Below are positions 22,201 through 33,075 of a stretch of 64,000 nt of DNA, piece by piece. The stretch covers positions 1,550,001-1,614,000 of the forward strand of contig MSED01000002.1 of assembly GCA_002099365.1 (NCBI GenBank), given 5' to 3'. The notes under the pieces are model-generated. The model searched no databases and was not told where the DNA came from. It saw only the letters and a list, made by a program, of their open reading frames with translations. The position numbers were made by a program, and so were the translations under genes. The DNA comes from Phialophora verrucosa. Taxonomy: Eukaryota > Ascomycota > Eurotiomycetes > Chaetothyriales > Herpotrichiellaceae. Every line of letters starts with the position of its first letter. Position 1 is the first letter of the stretch.

Positions 22201-23993
22201 CACCGTGCTGTGCTAAGAATTGACCTTTGGGGCGTGCATGGATGGAAGTGGAGGGGAAGCTTTGCATGCTTCTCCCTCTCTTTCCACCACACCCCTTCGC
22301 GCTGGGAAGTGGCTATGGCAGGGCACCGTTGATTGGACATGGATTGTGATTGAGAACGATGGAGTGCAGCCCGAGCAGGTTCAAGCCGTCAGAGTGAGGT
22401 TTAGTGGCTCTAGAGTCAAGGATGGGCAGTGTTGCCGCCTGCGTACTTCCCAGACCGGCAGGCCGCAGTGCTCAGTCGCTCCATTTTCAGGTCTGGCTGT
22501 TGAACCCGCCATCTGGCATCGGGATCCATCGTGCTTGTCACAGCAGCGAATGACAGCGACGAGGTCGCGGACCAGTGCTAGCACATCCACCTCTTGCAGG
22601 CGCGAGGCGCAAAAAGCAACACGATCTAAGCATCTCACCGACCAGGCTCCTGCCCGACCTGCCGACGGTCGATCAGGTAGGGTTGCTCGTCTCATGTCGG
22701 ATGCCGTCTGTGCTGGCGCCAGAAGCGTCCAATCATGCCTACCCGGGCCCACCGAGTGACCGAATCCTCCTTCAACTCTCCGGTGCCCCAAACACGCTTT
22801 GACCAGGCCGACCGACCTGAGAGCAAGGGGGAGCACACAGCAGACGGTGAAGATTACCCGCCGGATGCTCTGTGGCAACAGACACTGGGAATTGCTCGAC
22901 GACAGCCATTGATTCCAGTTACTCGTACAAAACATGTTCACCAGCCGTTGCCCGGGTGGGCGGGGCGGTGATTTGGGAAGAGGAGAAGCCAGTCGCATGC
23001 AAGCCAATTGAACCGAGAGTCTGCTTCGGTTCGACCATCCCTCTCTCTTGCGGTATGTCCTTCAGGTGGACCTCGAAGGCGTCTCCAAATCTGCAAGCAT
23101 CCAAAAGGCGCAGTGGTGATTGGGAAGCCTGGGACATCATCTCGCTGGGCAGCGGCCATTGGGTGGCGTGCTAGCGCTGGCGTTCGGTCTCGCAAGGAAC
23201 GCTGATCAGTGGTGACCAGAAATGCGCCCAGCCACTGGGTGATCCGTCCGTGTTCGACCCTTTTCTCAGAATCAGGGCCAGCCAGGAGCCAGGGCATGCA
23301 AAGCCCACCTTGCCGTGTCTTTCCAAACCTTGCCCGCCTCGTCTTGCTGCCTCTGGCCGGCCTAAACCGAAATCGCTCATGGCCGACTCGTCATGCAGCG
23401 TCTCGAACGTCAGACTACTGCCCAGGGTATGCGAACCTTGACGCATTGGTGTGGGCCGCCTCCCTTCCTGGCGTGCTATTCGCAGCATCTTCTGACAGCG
23501 TCTTTGCCCCACCGCCTTGGGTGTAATGGGGCATTGACGTCCGTGCGTCGACGCTTGCCATGCTCGCCATGCCCGTATTGAGTTCAGCGGCCGTCATACC
23601 TCGAGGACGTTATATTGCCCTCTATACCTCGCGACACCAGCCATATCAACACCAGAAACACCTCGAATACTTCGTCGACCTATCCACCAACCTCACACCT
23701 CTTCCCACCTACAGCCATCGTCCATATACCAGCACTCTACTTCTACCTGTGTCCTTCTGGTCTTCGAATTCCGGTCTCTCCTTAATCCGCCACGCGAATT
23801 TCCATTCCGAACAACCCTCTCATTCCGTTGGACGAATATATCATTCCCCGGGACCGGCCATTTCTGTTCGTTTTGTTCAAAACAAAGTCTCCGGACCTTC
23901 TCTGGACCCATGTTTTGAACTGTTCTTTTGGTCTTGTTCGACTACTCCTCTTTTCCTAGACCAAGTACTCCGTACTTTTGGGCTCTCCCAATA
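19261..23993. other. 4.7-kb gene-poor region left of the kinase
   Basis: No convincing protein-coding gene was found on either strand. The longest frame (21241-21768, minus, 175 codons) has no domain. GC content looks similar to genic DNA, so this is not AT-rich RIP-degraded repeat DNA. It contains an imperfect ~115-bp duplication near 20538-20770 (listed separately). The last few hundred bases before 23994 are CT-rich and resemble a fungal 5' leader. Confidence 0.5.
20538..20770. repeat. Imperfect tandem duplication, unit about 113-122 bp
   Basis: Two copies start with AGGGCGAAGCAGA at 20538 and 20651. Both continue with TACGGTCAAGTGGG (20573 and 20695), a CGATCA block and then a pyrimidine-rich segment. 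Spacing between anchor points changes from 113 to 122 bp, so the copies have diverged by small indels as well as substitutions. No coding meaning was seen. Confidence 0.7.
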
Positions 23994-25300
23994 ATGCTAT
24001 TGACGCCTCCTCCGTCCCCTCAACTTGCAACATCCCTTGCGCCAGAGGACCGATTGGGGTGTGTATTGGCAGGCCGACTTGAACTGGTCTCAATCCTAGG
24101 AATTGGTGCTTATGGAGTGGTCTACCAGGCCATCGACAGACTTACCAACATCCCATACGCGGTGAAAGCTCTCCCCAAGGCGGGATTGGATCCCCGGCAA
24201 CGACGCTTTCAACGACGCGAGATTGCTCTTCACAACCAAGCAAGCCAGCATCCCAACGTGGTGTCCCTGTTGCGCATCTTGGAAAGCCCTGACTGCACCT
24301 ATGTCGTGATTGAGTTCTGCCCTGAAGGCGACTTGTTCTCCAACATCACCGAACATGGCCGTTTCGTGGGCGATGATCAACTGGCCAAGCATGCTTTCCT
24401 CCAAATCCTGGATGCCGTCCAGTATTGCCACTCCATTGGAATCTACCACAGGGACTTGAAACCCGAGAACATCTTGGTTACCAACCATGGCCACACCGTC
24501 AAATTGGCCGACTTTGGACTCGCCACCACGGATTCCGTCACGTCCGACTTTGGATGTGGGTCGACATTTTATATGTCACCAGGTACGTCCGGCTCTGCCT
24601 CCCCTATCATTAACACCTCTGTCGATGCTAACTCCTGGGCCCAGAATGTCAACAAACACCAACGCGGTCATACGCAAGGTATGCCGCTGCACCCAACGAC
24701 GTCTGGAGTCTCGGTGTGATCCTGGTCAATCTCACGTGCGGTCGCAATCCCTGGAAGAAGGCCTCCGCGGATGATTCCACGTTTCGCGCCTTCTTGAAGG
24801 ATTCCAAGTTTCTCAGCTCCATCTTGCCAATCACTCCCGAGCTTAACTTGATCCTTCGACGCATCTTCGAATGTGACCCGCACAAGAGGATTACTCTCGA
24901 GGAACTCCGCGACATGATCATCAACTGCCCCAGATTCACGACCAACTCTTACAACACGCTTCCGCCATCGCCTCCGGCTTCCCCTTATGCCTACGTGGAT
25001 TCCATGGACTGTGCCAACATGGCATTGCCACCATCTCCTCCGGCTTCCCCGTCCCCTCACCCGCATTTCCAAGCCCAGCCTTCGGAGTGGTCCTTGTTCG
25101 AGCCCACCTCCAAGCAGGGTTCTTCTTGTTCTTCGCTTTCCACGGATTCGGGCTACGAATCCGAGACGCCTTATCCCGACGCTGGCCAACGTCTGCAACC
25201 ACCTGTTTTCAACTTCTACGGCGACGTTATTCCCTTGAATGAGCACGAAAAGCCTTACTACACCCAACCCAACTTTGTACCCACGGTCGCAGCGTTTTAA
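23994..25300 (+). CDS. Serine/threonine protein kinase, Ran1/Sks1-like
   Basis: A complete eukaryotic protein kinase of 414 aa in two exons, 23994-24582 and 24645-25300. The 62-nt intron has donor GTACGT, a GCTAACT branch site and a CCCAG acceptor. Conserved elements are the glycine loop GIGAYG (36-41), Lys58 in AVKAL, Glu76 in the C-helix, HRDLKPEN (152-159), DFG (173-175) and the SPE of the activation segment, rebuilt across the splice junction (about 195-197). The C-terminal lobe ends near 310. The tail contains PPSPPAS-type proline-directed sites. Overall pattern and tail resemble the fungal Ran1/Pat1-Ksp1-Sks1-Vhs1 group, which controls nutrient signalling and the switch between growth and development. 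That placement is inference from recalled family features. The gene stands isolated, with kilobases of noncoding DNA on each side. Confidence 0.92.
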
Positions 25301-28300
25301 TCTACAGCATGTTTATAACATACGTTTGGAGCAGCAACCTGGTCGACGCTGTAACGAGTTCACGGTGTTTTACGATTGGAGCCCTTCTATACCTATTTGG
25401 ATACCCAGGCGGCCATTTTACGATACCATTTTTAAAAAACATTTCCCGGATTGGATTCGACGAGTTTTGGAACAAAAGCCCCAAGAGGTTGCCACCTTTC
25501 AGCTGAGTTCAGAAGCATTTACTGGCGTTACTAGACCGTGGATTGATTGTGTATATGTGCGTGGGTCTGGTGTGATGAGCGTTGAAGTTCACAGTGCAAG
25601 AGAAAATTGCTGAGGAAAAGGCGCATTTGCAAAGTTGCCGCAGTCTCTCAACCCAAGTGCTGGCGCGAGACGACGGCGGCATGGGAGAGGATTTTTGTCG
25701 ACTTGATTTTCTGTCGAGGATTCTGGATGTTCTCCGACAGACATTCCACAACGGCCATCCACGCCGTGGGAGGTACTGGACCTGGTGGTTCAAATCCGGG
25801 CCACGCCTGCCAAATACTTCCACGCAGACCTGGATACAGATCGGTACGAATCTGCTGCTGTTGACCACCGGTTGGTGATTTCTTGGATTCATTGTATATA
25901 GCCTGAAACACTACAAGACAGCGCCAAATCAAACCGATAGCCCGGCAACGGGTACCGTTTGTAACTGACTATTCGTAAAGTCACTGATCACAATTTTCAA
26001 CTGGCGATGCCCTCGCCCGAAAGCTCGCCGTTGCGGTGGCTGATGATCTCGTGTTCCCAAGTGACCGGAAGTGTCAAAGGGGCAAAAGTCAAACGGGACA
26101 GAATGCAATGCCATGTTCTTCTCGTATCCAGACGGTGCCCCCATCTCCGATCTGCCAGCCATTCAGCTGGAGAGGCTGGTTGGGTCTCTCTCCGCGCCGT
26201 TCGTGACCATTCTATTCCTGACTTGACGACGTGACTTTCTGCCTTGGTGCCCAGCTGGAAGGCACCTTTCGCCCCGACTCTGCCGCCCTCCAGGCTCACT
26301 AATGCACGCTTCCAGTTCCAGCCCTTCGTCTTTTGACAACGCATGCCATGCATGGACGTCAGCCTGTCGGCTTTGCCAGGATGCATTGGCTGCCTTATGC
26401 TCCCATCCTGCCCCGCTTCGCCCCTCTCGCCGGATGGATTCTTGCTCACTGCCTGTCTGTGGTTTGCCCGTCACAAAAACTCTCAACCTTTTGCCACCCG
26501 CTACTGCAAGGTGGTTGCCTGCCAACCTGCATGCTGCATTCCAGATGGGCCCTTTTGCACCTGCCCGGCGCCTCTGAGAGGCGATCTATTTGGACCACCC
26601 CCTTGGCTCCCGCTCCCTTGGAGGGGGCGACTCATCCCGCTTTTCCATGGCTTGGAGAAGGGATATCCATGGCCGTTCCCGAACCTGCACACAAGCAATT
26701 GCATGCAACTGTCAGTACGAATCGGGCAATCAACCTGTCCATCGATGGGTCTCTACTCCGTATGCTTGCCGCACGCGCCCTGGTCTCCTCAAGATAACAA
26801 CCACACAGCCCGACGCGTGCGTCCCAAAGACCAAGGAAACTTATGCAGGAGCTTGTGCAAGTGCTATCACCACTGGGGTTGGAACCTGCAGCATCTTTCC
26901 ATCGATCGACCAAGGGATCAAGGCGTTTGGCCTGTCCATGCACTCCACCTGGGTACTCTGAAATATCTTGCTCTGGTATCGGTCCACAGACAACGTGGTC
27001 GTTGCGTAGTCTGTGGCACCACCTGTCAGTATGCTCTTCCATCCTGGAAAGCGTCGTGTCCTTCGAGACCAGTGCTGCGGCACCATTGCAGGATCAGGCC
27101 TGATCATTGGCTCTCGAAGCCCAAAGCCAACTCACCATGCTTCTCAGTAGCACCAAGACAGAACTTTCAATGCGTAGTCCCATCCGACCACCATCTTATC
27201 GATCGAGGGGTCAGAGTGATTGTGTCACTGGTAACATGCTGCCCAATCATGGCGAGAGGGACGAATGGAGTGGGTGGACTCCCAGTGACTCTTCCCAACG
27301 TCAGCTTCCTCACTGTGCAACGACGATGTGCACCCAAGATTTTCATCCATGTTTCTAATCGGGCTAGAGGCCCTGCGGATTCACAAGTCACGATGTAGTA
27401 CGTACTCCTAATGCATGTACTCGTGGTGCTGACCAGCCGTGCCAGCCCAGCCAGCGCAAACTATGATGTCGCTGAAGTCATCACACCACGGGCAAGGAGC
27501 GTGAAGGTACTACGATTCTGACAGCCGGGTCCTTCAACATCTTACCACGGGTTCCCAGTCAAGCCGAAACCACGGTCTATGGCCTTGATCCTGGATGGGC
27601 TCTGTAGCAGGTACCTCTCCTCCGAACACAGTACGATTTGGGACCGCCCCTCGGCGTCCTGTAGGCACGACTCGTGCATCAATGGTGTCAATCATTATTC
27701 AGCTGCGCCTTTGCGAGTTGAACGCCCCAGGTGTAGCTTCGCACACCCAGCTACCTCTGCTGGAAAAGTGACATTTTCTCGAAACATTGGAACCTCGAGG
27801 TGCTGGGAACTGTTCGGATATCCATCGACCCAATCATGTCCAGAAGGCACTTCCGAAGCGAGCCGCGCTAGCTGAAACGAAGTTGCGGTAGAATCAGTTC
27901 GGGGACTGGATTCTGCTTCCAAATCTCGTTGTCATGCTCAAGGGAGCCAGTCATCGTCCCCAACAAGGCCCTTCTCCCCCTCCCACCGACCGGTGATACC
28001 GGCCAGCTGCTTGAGGGAGTGAGAGGAAGGATTGCAACTTTTCCAGGCTCGGATGGCGCCCGCGTATATTCTCCGGCGAGGCGGAACACGACTTGCTCGC
28101 CCGCTTGGGCTCTCTTGTGACAACTGGGGCGCCTGGATGGCTTGGGAGAATACGGTTTTGCCAAAGGGGCAGACCAGCCCTAATGCGGATCACACCACAC
28201 CATAACCACCCAAGGCATTTCCACGTCCATGATGAACTTGCAGCCATGGACGACGCAGAGCGAATCCTGGTCCAACTATCCTTTTGCACATGGCAAAAAT

Positions 28301-30496
28301 GCCGCAGCCACGGCTGGAAAATGGGTGTGGTCTGCAGGTCGTGTGCCTGCATGGGCCTTGCTGACCAGTCGACGAGAACTTCCTGCCCACCAGTCCTTGA
28401 GGTTGTGCTTATGCCATCATCAAACAGACACACAGACACACCCGGTGACTGTGAGCCCTCGACGCGTCTTCAGGTAGGGAGCAGGAGTAATCGGGGCATT
28501 TGCGGCCGACCTTGTTACGATCATTGAGATTATCCGAATCATGGTAAAGCGTATTGGAGGAACGAGACAAACGAACCCTCACCCGGTTTGCTAGGGAGAC
28601 CTTCGGTCCCATGCTCAAATCTACGGGCGGGTTAAACGTGATTGCCCCGTGTTGGCCATGTTGGCGTTGCATGACTGGACTACTCGGTATGCGCAGGTGA
28701 GTGCAAGGGAAACGCTCAGAAACACATCGAACAGCCTCGAGCTTAACTTTTCCACGCACGGTTGGATGCAGCATAACAGAGCAGAGCAAACACTTCGCGT
28801 TGCCCAGTGAATGTGAGACGTACGCGTTGGGAAGCCTCAGGTCTCGACCTCGTACAACCTGACTTATCGATGGGAGTTACCCTGACCACAAGCAACAGGA
28901 TGGTCAGGAGTTTTCTTCACAGACCTATCCTTCAGAATGGTCTTGTCGACAGGTATTGCATGTTAAGCTACGCCTATGAGATCTCAAGGTCCCGCATCTA
29001 TGTATGCCAGGACGACGAAATGGTCTCACAGGTTTGGTGCAAGACACGAGGCGCGAGGACGGCTAGTTGCTGCAACTGACATCAATGCCATTGAGATTAC
29101 CGTCGAGGAATGCAGTCGCCATATCCACGGGCCAGCATATCTCAGATGTCTGAGACCGAAAGTCGCCATGTGTCCTAAGTTCTACCTTCTTCGAGCATGG
29201 AAGTCGTCCAGGTAAAGTTCTATGGAACCAAGCTCTGGCTCGTCGATCGATCGACTGTCAATCTGCCGCTGGTCGAAACTTGAAGATCTCCAGCCCTACA
29301 AGTGACGAGTACTCGTACGGGTATGGCTGGCCGCGGCGATATCATGTGGATCTTGGATCGTGTGCGCAAGGTCCAACCAGGCATCAATGCTTCTCGGGAA
29401 GTGCCACCCTCACCACTGATTGAGCATGTTGTCGTGGAATGCACCACATGGTGGAAACAGCACAAAGACCTCTGCACGGTCTGAACTCGCGCCCGGGCCC
29501 GATGAGCGTAGCATGTTGTTCTGGGCTTCTTCTCATTCAGTTGCCCTGCTTGCCGTATCCTACTGTATGAAGTGTGACCACATTCGAGCTGACGACGGAC
29601 AGCTGTTCGACTGCGGTCGGCCAACTGTCTGCGTCATCTCGCTGACTCTGTTTCCGGGCGCCACACATTGCAAGAAGCGCCACTTCAGGTGCTGCGCCTC
29701 GATTCCAGATCCCCTCGCAAGCCGTCTCCAGATCCAGTCTAGCGACACATGTTCTGCCTTCTCCGATCGTTTCAGCTCGGTTCTTATTCAAGTACTGCAC
29801 TTGGACCAATTTACTCTATTTCACGAGGCTCTCATTTCCATGGATAGAGTCCTCGGTATGGTGTGAGTAAATTTTCGTGCACGTTGCATTCGCATCTCGC
29901 ATTGCGCTCAGCAGCCTCGGTGCCCTTCCGCTCGGACATGCAATTCAGTGAATGAGTGAGTGGTGAGTGAGTGAGGGAGTGACATGTCCATCGTGGCTCA
30001 GCCAAGGGTTTCCAAGACTGCTATTACGCGTCGTTCGCAACAGCTTTTTGCCCTGCCGTCTCTTCCAGTCCAGGGAGGTCTGGGAAGTGACATCCTCCGT
30101 ACATGCAACTCGAGTGAATGGTTGCATATGAAGTCGGTTCCTCTGTATCTATCAACCACCATTGTGAGATAACTTTGCTCCCCCCTCTCTTCACTCGAGC
30201 TCGTCAATTAAACCTTTCTTCACCACCAAAGTTGGGTGTGGCAAGCGGCCGGACCCCGCATCGAGGTTCCGCATACTTTTGCACGGTTGGGACGTGACGA
30301 ACGGGACATTGCTCGGTATTGACCTGTTACGAGTGCGAGTACTTGCACCGTTTGACAACTCAGTCCGCCTTACCTCCATCTATCGAGGGCGCCGGCAAGG
30401 AAGACAGCCGATCTAGATACCTCCATCCATCGCCTCATCGGACCACCGAGAATAACCTCTTCGAAAAGCACGAGTCGCTTCGGAACACACACCACA
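25301..30496. other. 5.2-kb gene-poor region right of the kinase
   Basis: No gene with a recognisable domain was found. One unusually long open frame (26343-27398, plus, 351 codons) is Cys/Pro/Arg/His-rich and poor in Lys/Glu/Asp, which argues against coding. A short GAGT-rich simple-sequence patch lies near 29947-29982. No transposase or reverse-transcriptase motif was seen in any frame. Confidence 0.5.
26343..27398 (+). other. Orphan 351-codon open reading frame, probably noncoding
   Basis: The longest frame in the gene-poor stretch. The translated composition is rich in Cys, Pro, Trp, Arg and His with almost no acidic residues, there is no motif, and overlapping frames on both strands are also open. 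It may reflect a local lack of stop codons. A recently arisen or lineage-specific gene cannot be excluded without transcript data. Confidence 0.2.
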
Positions 30497-30826
30497 ATGG
30501 CCGACAAGTTCGATCCCCCGCAATACCCTCCTCCTGCGCACAATCAAGGCTTCCAATCCCCTCCGCCCCAGATGTCCTACGACCCCAACTACCAACAGCA
30601 ACAACAGTATGAGATGAACCGCGGCGCAAATAACGGCTACTACGGCCCGCCACCGCCCCAGCAGGGATACTACGGAGGGCCGGGTTACGGGCCACCACAA
30701 GGATGGAACGGTCAGCCGCCGCAGACAGTGGTGTACGAGCGGGATCGAGGCAGCGGGGCGGGCGGGATCTGCGCTGGGTTGTGCGCGGCGCTCGCGTGCT
30801 GTTGTTGCTTGGATGCTATATTCTAA
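30497..30826 (+). CDS. CYSTM-type cysteine-rich tail protein
   Basis: A 109-aa protein. The first 85 residues are Pro/Gln/Tyr/Gly-rich and probably disordered (PPQYPPP and YYGPPPPQQGYYGG segments). The C-terminal end carries a short hydrophobic run containing a cluster of six cysteines (ICAGLCAALACCCC), the layout of CYSTM proteins. These tail-anchored or palmitoylated membrane proteins occur across eukaryotes and are often stress-related. Membrane association and the stress role are family knowledge, not shown by the sequence. The start MADKFDPP fits a short leader. A second protein of the same architecture is encoded at 42793-43086 on the same strand. Confidence 0.8.
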   Translation: MADKFDPPQYPPPAHNQGFQSPPPQMSYDPNYQQQQQYEMNRGANNGYYGPPPPQQGYYGGPGYGPPQGWNGQPPQTVVYERDRGSGAGGICAGLCAALACCCCLDAIF

Positions 30827-31230
30827 GAAAGAGTTACGCGGGGCAGACTCAGAGGATAAACTTCGACTCGCGGGCTTGGGCGGAGAGTGCGAGGGCGAGT
30901 ACCAAGACAAGGACGAGACGAGGCTGCGGGGCGTGTTCTGTATCTTCTCTTTGGCCCCTTCGGATGCGGGTGTCTTTTGTGCTTCAAGCGCAGGTTCTGC
31001 ATAGCGATGGTTCCTCATGTACATGGCTGGGACGTGGATGGTCGTTGAGTACATCATCACGACGCGAATACAGACTAATTTTGAGGATAATTTGTAGCTC
31101 TCCCTCCCCTAAATCACACATTAACTGAGGATAATCTCTTCCTCCGTTGATCATACGTTAATTGAGGACAACGTCGACCATACAGTAAGTAATTAAGGAC
31201 AACCCGTTCCTTCCCCCTCTTCCCGTCCAC
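30827..31230. other. Convergent 3' region with degenerate short repeats
   Basis: Lies between the CYSTM stop and the stop of the Rho-like gene. It contains several degenerate copies of a TTAATTGAGGACAA-like element (about 31077-31205). Confidence 0.5.
31077..31205. repeat. Degenerate short repeats (TAA(T/C)TGAGGA(T/C)AA type)
   Basis: Four related blocks occur at irregular spacing of about 30-45 bp: TAATTTTGAGGATAA, TTAACTGAGGATAA, TTAATTGAGGACAA and TAATTAAGGACAA. They lie in the shared 3' region of two convergent genes. Function is unknown. Confidence 0.55.
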
Positions 31231-31997
31231 TCACATCACACCACAACTCCCAATCTGGCTCAACCCTCCACCCTCCGTCGTAGTCCTGGCAGCCGTCCTC
31301 GTAATATCCTCGAGCACCTCGAACATCAACTCCCCAGTAAGCGCGCTACACTCGGCGTACCTATCGCAGCGCATCTCCTGCGCAGCCTGCAACCCTTCCT
31401 GCGGCATGACGCATTCAAACCTCCCATCCTCAAGCCTGTTCTCCGTTCGTTCATCCCGCTTCAACCCCAGAAGCATGACCGGCATGCAATGCTCCAGGTC
31501 GTGGTAATGCAGCGAGAGCTGCTTCCGCCAGTAGTACTGCGCATTGTACAGGGACTCGCGGTGGGGGATGGAGAAGGCGATGATGGCGAACGCCGGACAC
31601 GGCGGGAACGGGTCGATGAACAGCGTCGACGTCGAGGTGTGGATGCGGAATTGGTACGGTCGGCCAAACAATGTGACGTCGAAGGTCAGTGGGCCGGACG
31701 GGGCGAAGACACGGCCCTTGGGGACTGTGGAGAGGTCGAGCTTGCCGTCGCGAATGTGGTGGAGGCGTCTACCATGAGCTCAGATATCACGGGCAAAGAC
31801 TCAATATGAACGCTAATAAGAATGCAAATGATACCACAGGACGAAGACGAATGCGAACACGCATCGACCCAGGAACTTGGCTTGGTATGGTTTGGGACTT
31901 ACGACAAGAAGGTGGCTTTGCCGATGCCTGGACTGCCGAGGAAGAGAATGTCAACCTCAGGGATCGGCTTGCCGTCGAGGGTTTGCGTGGTGGTCAT
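31231..31997 (-). CDS. Atypical Rho/Ras-like small GTPase
   Basis: A 210-aa Ras-superfamily protein in two exons, 31997-31903 and 31768-31231, joined over an intron with donor GTAAGT and acceptor GGTAG. Rho-like features are VDILFLGSPGIGK in the P-loop position (about 15-27), GLKRD (133-137) as the guanine-specificity motif, YAECSAL (169-175) as the G5 motif, and a C-terminal CGVM box (207-210) predicted to be prenylated, so membrane attachment is likely. Two core motifs are altered. The P-loop Ser/Thr after the Lys is Ala28 (GSPGIGKA), and no DTAG-like G3 motif is found where HTSTST stands. It may therefore bind nucleotide weakly or be a non-hydrolysing regulator. The start is the first ATG of exon 1; splicing restores the LSRLHHIRDG helix. 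Confidence 0.75.
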
Positions 31998-32433
31998 CAC
32001 ACCTTGGACGTGAGGAGCCTCATCCACACGAGCTCCATCTCAGTACCGAGCGAAGTGAGTAGGATGGGGACGAACGATAAGAGACGGGGTGTGTTCGAGA
32101 AGAGTTGATATCAGGCTTGGCCCCGCATCGATACCAGCTTCATTGTCGGATACGTACAGTAAACATCCACTACCTTTCTGGCGGCTCTATTTCACATATT
32201 CGTTTGATGGACCTCTGCGCACAGATATTCAGCATCTTCTCAGCAGAAATTAAAGCGAGACCCTGGTTAGAGACGGTGCCGTTGTGAGGTTTCGGGCCCG
32301 TTCGAGGTCCAACGCCAACGACTGCGTGATACGTCATCATGCTTGGGGCTGCCACCATTGCTCTCTTACGCGTCCCTTGAATCGCGCAGCCTACATCCAT
32401 GCCTCGTACTCATCACCCTCACACATCCACTTG
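31998..32433. other. Divergent promoter region, Rho-like gene / YwbE-CUE gene
   Basis: A 436-bp gap between two divergent start codons. The YwbE-CUE frame is open back to 32284, but that extension lacks conserved character and is probably leader. Confidence 0.45.
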
Positions 32434-33075
32434 ATGCCGGTGACACAGTTCGCGCAGATAAAGCCAGGACTATTAGTTTCGATCGTCCTCAAAGCGGACC
32501 AGCGAACAGGTAGACAAGTCCAGGGCACGGTCTCCCAACTTCTCACCCGCCACAATCATCCGCGAGGCATCAAAGTGAAGCTGACAGACGGCCGGGTCGG
32601 GCGAGTTCAGCAGATCCTCCCGCAGACACAGACACGCCACAACCACAACATGTCGTCTAATAATAACCCGTGGTCGAATACCGAGAGTACCGGGAATCCT
32701 TACACCTCTCCTGCGTCCCAACAACCCCAAGGTGCCGCCCAAGGATACTATCAATCGAACCCTCCGCCACATCAGTCACAAGGACAGCCACAGCAGCAAT
32801 CACAAAACGCCTCCATCCCGTCCCAGGGCATCCACCGCTCTGACACCGAACAGCTCCTGGCACAGCAAGGCGATCGCGCAGCGCAAGTCGAGCACATGCA
32901 GCAGTACGAGGCGAACGCTCCCCAAACAGAAGATGATCGCATTCAAGCACAGCTGCAGCGAGAGTTTCCCAATATCGACAGCAGTTTAATTGCCGCCATC
33001 TACAGCGAGAGGAAGGGACAGGGCGATCTGGGGGAGGTAAGGGAGTTATTACAAGAGTTGAATACGACGAGTTGA
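32434..33075 (+). CDS. YwbE-domain / CUE-domain fusion protein
   Basis: A 213-aa protein joining two unrelated modules. Residues about 7-62 (IKPGLLVSIVLKADQRTG... GIKVKLTDGRVGRVQQI) match the small YwbE (DUF2196) domain known mostly as a stand-alone bacterial protein. Residues about 70-165 are a Gln/Ser/Pro-rich linker. Residues about 168-210 (IQAQLQREFPNIDSSLIAAIY...VRELLQELN) fit a CUE domain, a three-helix ubiquitin-binding fold with the expected FP and terminal Leu-Leu features. The layout suggests a ubiquitin-linked adaptor carrying a beta-barrel-like N-terminal module. Biochemical function is unknown. The ATG at 32434 was chosen because MPVTQFAQIKPG directly precedes the conserved domain. 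Confidence 0.8.
   Translation: MPVTQFAQIKPGLLVSIVLKADQRTGRQVQGTVSQLLTRHNHPRGIKVKLTDGRVGRVQQILPQTQTRHNHNMSSNNNPWSNTESTGNPYTSPASQQPQGAAQGYYQSNPPPHQSQGQPQQQSQNASIPSQGIHRSDTEQLLAQQGDRAAQVEHMQQYEANAPQTEDDRIQAQLQREFPNIDSSLIAAIYSERKGQGDLGEVRELLQELNTTS

Noticed and set aside
19261..23993. Degraded transposon in the gene-poor stretch
   Set aside because: No transposase, reverse transcriptase or integrase motif in any frame, no terminal repeats noticed, and base composition is not AT-rich as after RIP.
24668..25267. 199-codon minus-strand frame
   Set aside because: Antisense shadow of the second kinase exon; Arg/Gly-rich with no domain.
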